Below are positions 6,611 to 9,249 of a DNA stretch of 9,249 nucleotides, piece after piece. The DNA lies in contig JBHYFN010000080.1 in the NCBI GenBank assembly GCA_051859505.1, positions 1-9,249 of the forward strand, read 5' to 3'. The stretch's first letter is position 1, and each line of letters opens with the position of its first letter. The translations under genes were made by a program, and so were the position numbers. The notes below the pieces were generated by a model. It was not told the origin of the DNA and did not search any database. It worked only from the letters and a program-made list of their open reading frames with translations. Source of the DNA: JAFIEN01 sp051859505. Its GTDB lineage: Bacteria > Pseudomonadota > Alphaproteobacteria > Rhodobacterales > Rhodobacteraceae.

Positions 6611-6972
6611 TGGAATACCTCTTCTCAAGCGCCGTCGGCGTGCTGACCGCGGCCGGGATCTACCTGCTTCTGCGGTTCCGCACCTTCCCGGTGATTCTCG
6701 GGCTGGCGCTGATCACCTATGCGGTGAACCTGTTCCTGTTCTCGGCCGGTCGGCTGGCCGAGAACCTGCCCCCCGTGCTGAACTCCGGGCTTGAGGGCTA
6801 TTCCGATCCCCTGCCGCAGGCGCTGGTGCTGACAGCCATCGTGATCTCGTTCGGGATGACGGCGGTGGTGGTGATGCTGGCGCTGGGGGCCTGGCTTGCC
6901 TCGGACAGCGACAGGATCAACATGGAGGGCGAAGTGCCGCCCGGCACCGAGGACGAGGAGGGCCGGGCATGA
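6610..6972 (+). CDS. mrpC: Na+/H+ antiporter subunit MrpC
   Basis: A 120-residue membrane protein with three predicted helices, homologous to NuoK of complex I and of typical MrpC length. The family signature DPLPQALVLTAIVI is at residues 66-79. Helices cover roughly 5-22, 26-47 and 70-97, followed by an acidic C-terminal tail (EGEVPPGTEDEEG). It is an obligate part of the assembled Mrp complex rather than a transporter on its own. The ATG at 6610 is preferred: GGGAG (6598-6602) lies 7 nt ahead and it overlaps the mrpA stop by one base. The GTG directly before it (6607) would add one residue and cannot be excluded. Its stop overlaps the mrpD start as ATGA. Confidence 0.95.
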   Translation: MEYLFSSAVGVLTAAGIYLLLRFRTFPVILGLALITYAVNLFLFSAGRLAENLPPVLNSGLEGYSDPLPQALVLTAIVISFGMTAVVVMLALGAWLASDSDRINMEGEVPPGTEDEEGRA

Positions 6973-8507
6973 ATCACCTGATCGCCCTTCCCATGGTCGC
7001 GCCGCCCTTTGTCGCGGCGATCATGATCATGGCCATGCGCCACCACATCGGCCTGGCGCGGGTGTTTTCGGTGGCCAGCATCGTGGCGATGCTGGGCCTT
7101 GCCCTGATCCTGATGGGACAGGCGATGACCGGCCCGGTGCAGGTCTACGAGCCGGGCAACTGGCCCGCGCCCTTCGGGATCGTGCTGGTCCTTGACCGGC
7201 TCTCGGCGCTGATGGTGCTCTTGACGGCGGTGCTGGCGCTGGTGGTGGTGCTTTATGCCATCGGCTCGGGCTGGGATGCGCGGGGCAAGCATTTCCACCC
7301 GCTTCTGCAGTTCCAGATCATGGGCATCTTCGGCGCCTTCCTGACGGGCGACCTGTTCAACCTCTTCGTCTTTTTCGAAGTGCTGCTGATCGCCTCCTAC
7401 GGGCTGATGATCCACGGCGGCGGCACCCGGAAACTGCAGGCGGGCGTGCAATATGTGGTCTACAACCTGTTGGGCTCGACCCTGTTCCTCTTTGCGCTGG
7501 GCGTGCTTTATGCGGTGACGGGCACGCTCAACATGGCCGACATGGCCGAGCGCGTGGCCAACCTGCCGGCCGAGGATGCAGCGCTGATCCGCGTCGGCGC
7601 AGTGATGCTGCTGATGGTCTTTGCGATCAAGGCCGCGCTCATCCCGCTGCATTTCTGGCTGCCGGCCACCTATGCCGAGGCCCCTGCCCCGGTCGCCGCC
7701 CTCTTTGCCATCATGACCAAGGTCGGCGGCTATGCGATCCTGCGGGTCTATACGCTGATCTTCCCGCCGGGGACCGAGGCGACGGGCAGCATCTTCGGAC
7801 CCTGGCTGATGGCGGCGGCGCTCGTGACCATCGCGGTGGGCATGTTCGGCATCCTGGGGGCGCGCTCGATGGGGCGGGTCGCGGCCTATGCGGGGATCGC
7901 CTCGATGGGCACGCTGCTGGTGGCGATCTCTCTTTTCACGCCGGCGGGGCTTCTGGCGGCGCTCTTCTACCTGATCCATTCCACGCTGGCGGGGGCGGCG
8001 CTGTTTCTTGTCGTCGATCTGGTGCGGGCGCGCAGGCCGCAGGAAAGCTGCGCCCTCGGCCCCCGGCCCGAGATCGCGCAGGCGGGCCTTGTCGCCAGCC
8101 TCTATATGGCGGCGGCGATCGCCACGGCGGGGATGCCGCCGCTCTCGGGCTTTCTGGGCAAGCTCCTCGTGCTGGATGCGGCGGTGGGCCATCACCAGGT
8201 CTGGCTGATCTGGGCGGTGGTGCTGGGCACGTCACTGCTGGCCATCGTGGGGCTCGCGCGCGCGGGCAGCGCGGTTTTCTGGAAAACCGCCGGAGCACCG
8301 GCGGAAGGCCCCACGCCGATCATGGCCGCCGCCCCCAGCCCCGCGCTGGCCCTCACGGCGACCGGCGCGCTTCTGGCCGGGATCGCGCTGATGACACTTC
8401 TCGCAGGCCCGCTCTCGGACATGCTCGAGGGGACCGTGGCGCAGATCATCGACCGGGACAGCTATATCCGCGCCGTCCTGCCCCTGACCGAAGGAGCCGC
8501 GCCATGA
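6969..8507 (+). CDS. mrpD: Na+/H+ antiporter subunit MrpD
   Basis: A 512-residue NuoM/NuoN-like membrane protein with about 14 predicted helices, of normal MrpD length. The proton-channel residues are in place: E137 in VFFEVLL, K221 in AIKAALIPLHFWLP and K251 in IMTKVGGY, in positions matching essential residues described for Bacillus MrpD. Further conserved pieces are the TGDLFNLFVF stretch at 126-135 and AGMPPLSGFLGK in the second half. With MrpA it forms the antiporter-like core that couples proton entry to Na+ extrusion. Start and stop both overlap neighbours as ATGA, showing strong translational coupling. I considered a NuoM/HyfB-type hydrogenase or complex I subunit, but the neighbours C, E and F fix it as MrpD. 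Confidence 0.95.
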   Translation: MNHLIALPMVAPPFVAAIMIMAMRHHIGLARVFSVASIVAMLGLALILMGQAMTGPVQVYEPGNWPAPFGIVLVLDRLSALMVLLTAVLALVVVLYAIGSGWDARGKHFHPLLQFQIMGIFGAFLTGDLFNLFVFFEVLLIASYGLMIHGGGTRKLQAGVQYVVYNLLGSTLFLFALGVLYAVTGTLNMADMAERVANLPAEDAALIRVGAVMLLMVFAIKAALIPLHFWLPATYAEAPAPVAALFAIMTKVGGYAILRVYTLIFPPGTEATGSIFGPWLMAAALVTIAVGMFGILGARSMGRVAAYAGIASMGTLLVAISLFTPAGLLAALFYLIHSTLAGAALFLVVDLVRARRPQESCALGPRPEIAQAGLVASLYMAAAIATAGMPPLSGFLGKLLVLDAAVGHHQVWLIWAVVLGTSLLAIVGLARAGSAVFWKTAGAPAEGPTPIMAAAPSPALALTATGALLAGIALMTLLAGPLSDMLEGTVAQIIDRDSYIRAVLPLTEGAAP

Positions 8508-8998
8508 TCCGCCGCATCCTGCCCCATCCGCTGCTGACGCTTCTGCTGACGCTGGTCTGGATCATGCTGGTCAACAAGGTGACGCCCGGGAACCTTGTCC
8601 TGGGCTTCGCGCTGGGCATCGTGATCCCGATCCTGACGGCCCCCTACTGGCCGGACCGGCCCCGGATCGGCAACTGGCCGCGGATCGTGGAATTCACGCT
8701 GCTGGTGCTGTGGGACATCTGCGTCGCCAATGTGATCGTCGCCTATCAGATCCTCTTCATGCGCAATGCCGACATGCGCCCCGCCTGGGTGACGGTGCCG
8801 CTCGACCTGCGCTCGCCCGAGGCGATCACGGTGCTGGCGGGCACGGTGACGATGACGCCGGGCACGGTCTCGAGCGACTTTTCCGCCGATGGTCGGGCGC
8901 TTCTGGTCCATTGCCTGCATGCGCCCGATCCCGAAGCGGTGCGCGACCAGATCAAGACCCGCTACGAGCGCCGCCTGAAGGAGATCTTCGAATGCTGA
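8504..8998 (+). CDS. mrpE: Na+/H+ antiporter subunit MrpE
   Basis: A 164-residue protein of usual MrpE length, found only in Mrp-type complexes and without a complex I homologue. The N-terminal half is membrane-embedded (hydrophobic runs at about 8-23, 29-46 and 60-85). The C-terminal half is a cytoplasmic domain with the hallmark TVTMTPGT at 114-121 and ALLVHCLHAPDPE at 132-144. The start ATG at 8504 has AAGGAG (8491-8496) 7 nt upstream and overlaps the mrpD stop as ATGA. The charged, helical C-terminus (DQIKTRYERRLKEIFEC) overlaps the start of mrpF by 7 bp. In studied systems it is needed for full complex assembly and activity. Confidence 0.95.
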   Translation: MIRRILPHPLLTLLLTLVWIMLVNKVTPGNLVLGFALGIVIPILTAPYWPDRPRIGNWPRIVEFTLLVLWDICVANVIVAYQILFMRNADMRPAWVTVPLDLRSPEAITVLAGTVTMTPGTVSSDFSADGRALLVHCLHAPDPEAVRDQIKTRYERRLKEIFEC

Positions 8999-9249
8999 CC
9001 TTTTCCCTCTGGTTCGCGATCGGCTGTTTCACGCTGGGCCTGCTGCTGAACCTCCTGCGCATCCTGCGCGCCTCGGGCGTGGGCGACCGGGTCATCGCGC
9101 TTGATACGATGGTGATCAATTTCATCGCGCTGATCGTGCTCTACGGCATGCTGGTGGGGTCGTTCATCTATTTCGAAGCCTCGGTCGTGATCGCGATGGT
9201 GGGCTTCATCTCGACCGTGGCCTATGCGCGCTTCATGCTGCGCGGCAAT
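8992..9249 (+). CDS. mrpF: Na+/H+ antiporter subunit MrpF (cut by the window edge)
   Basis: The first 86 codons of an open frame that continues past the window; MrpF proteins are usually about 90-100 residues, so little is missing. It is a small three-helix membrane subunit. The family signature GVGDRVIALDTM is at residues 29-40 and includes D32, the position described as important in Bacillus MrpF, and D38. Helices lie at about 4-22, 38-58 and 62-82. The start ATG overlaps mrpE by 7 bp and is preceded by AAGGAG (8978-8983) at 8 nt. mrpG is expected next. In Mrp complexes the subunit helps form the cation path together with MrpA, MrpE and MrpG. Confidence 0.93.
   Translation, partial: MLTFSLWFAIGCFTLGLLLNLLRILRASGVGDRVIALDTMVINFIALIVLYGMLVGSFIYFEASVVIAMVGFISTVAYARFMLRGN

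Noticed and set aside
3449..6628. Antisense open frame of about 1059 codons opposite mrpA, reaching back towards the tRNA
   Set aside because: Its translation is dominated by Arg, His, Gln, Asp and Gly without domains, as expected from the complement of a GC-rich, Leu/Val/Ala-rich membrane protein gene. mrpA on the other strand is certain.
6798..8195. Antisense open frame of about 465 codons opposite mrpC and mrpD
   Set aside because: His/Arg/Gln-rich without recognisable motifs; a mirror of the membrane protein genes.

Overview
The window is chromosomal DNA of very high G+C. It most resembles a member of the Rhodobacteraceae (Rhodobacter/Paracoccus-like Alphaproteobacteria). The grounds are strong G/C preference at third codon positions, an mrp operon in which the A and B subunits are one fused protein (the arrangement known from alphaproteobacteria such as Sinorhizobium), and a GC-rich extragenic element at the left edge that looks like one I remember as common in this family. 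The assignment is inference from style, not from a marker gene.

Left region, 1-1060. An extragenic hairpin element (1-61) lies downstream of a leftward short-chain dehydrogenase/reductase gene (100-879). The 181 bp between this gene and the next, rightward pair hold a candidate operator or Pho-box-like site at 984-1003.

Arsenate module, 1061-3297. A glyceraldehyde-3-phosphate dehydrogenase of the ArsJ-associated type overlaps by 4 bp the gene for the MFS permease ArsJ. In characterised systems the dehydrogenase adds arsenate to glyceraldehyde 3-phosphate, giving 1-arseno-3-phosphoglycerate. ArsJ exports this unstable ester, which falls apart outside the cell, so the pair works as an arsenate efflux pathway. 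No arsR, arsC, acr3 or other ars gene lies in the window.

tRNA, 3298-3541. A single tRNA-Gly(GCC) with encoded CCA sits in its own small unit. It has a plausible promoter upstream, a three-copy 12-bp tandem repeat just downstream, and a strong intrinsic terminator.

Mrp operon, 3542-9249 (continues past the window). After a leader of about 200 bp with GC-rich inverted repeats come mrpA (A+B fusion, TTG start), mrpC, mrpD, mrpE and the first 86 codons of mrpF. Every junction overlaps by 1-7 bp, as expected for translationally coupled subunits of one membrane complex, a multisubunit Na+/H+ antiporter related to the proton-pumping arm of respiratory complex I. mrpG is expected just outside the right edge.

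I see no mobile element, CRISPR array, toxin-antitoxin pair or wholly unknown gene. The most interesting points are the gap-arsJ pair standing without the usual ars genes, its possible phosphate-linked control site, and the tandem repeat behind the tRNA.
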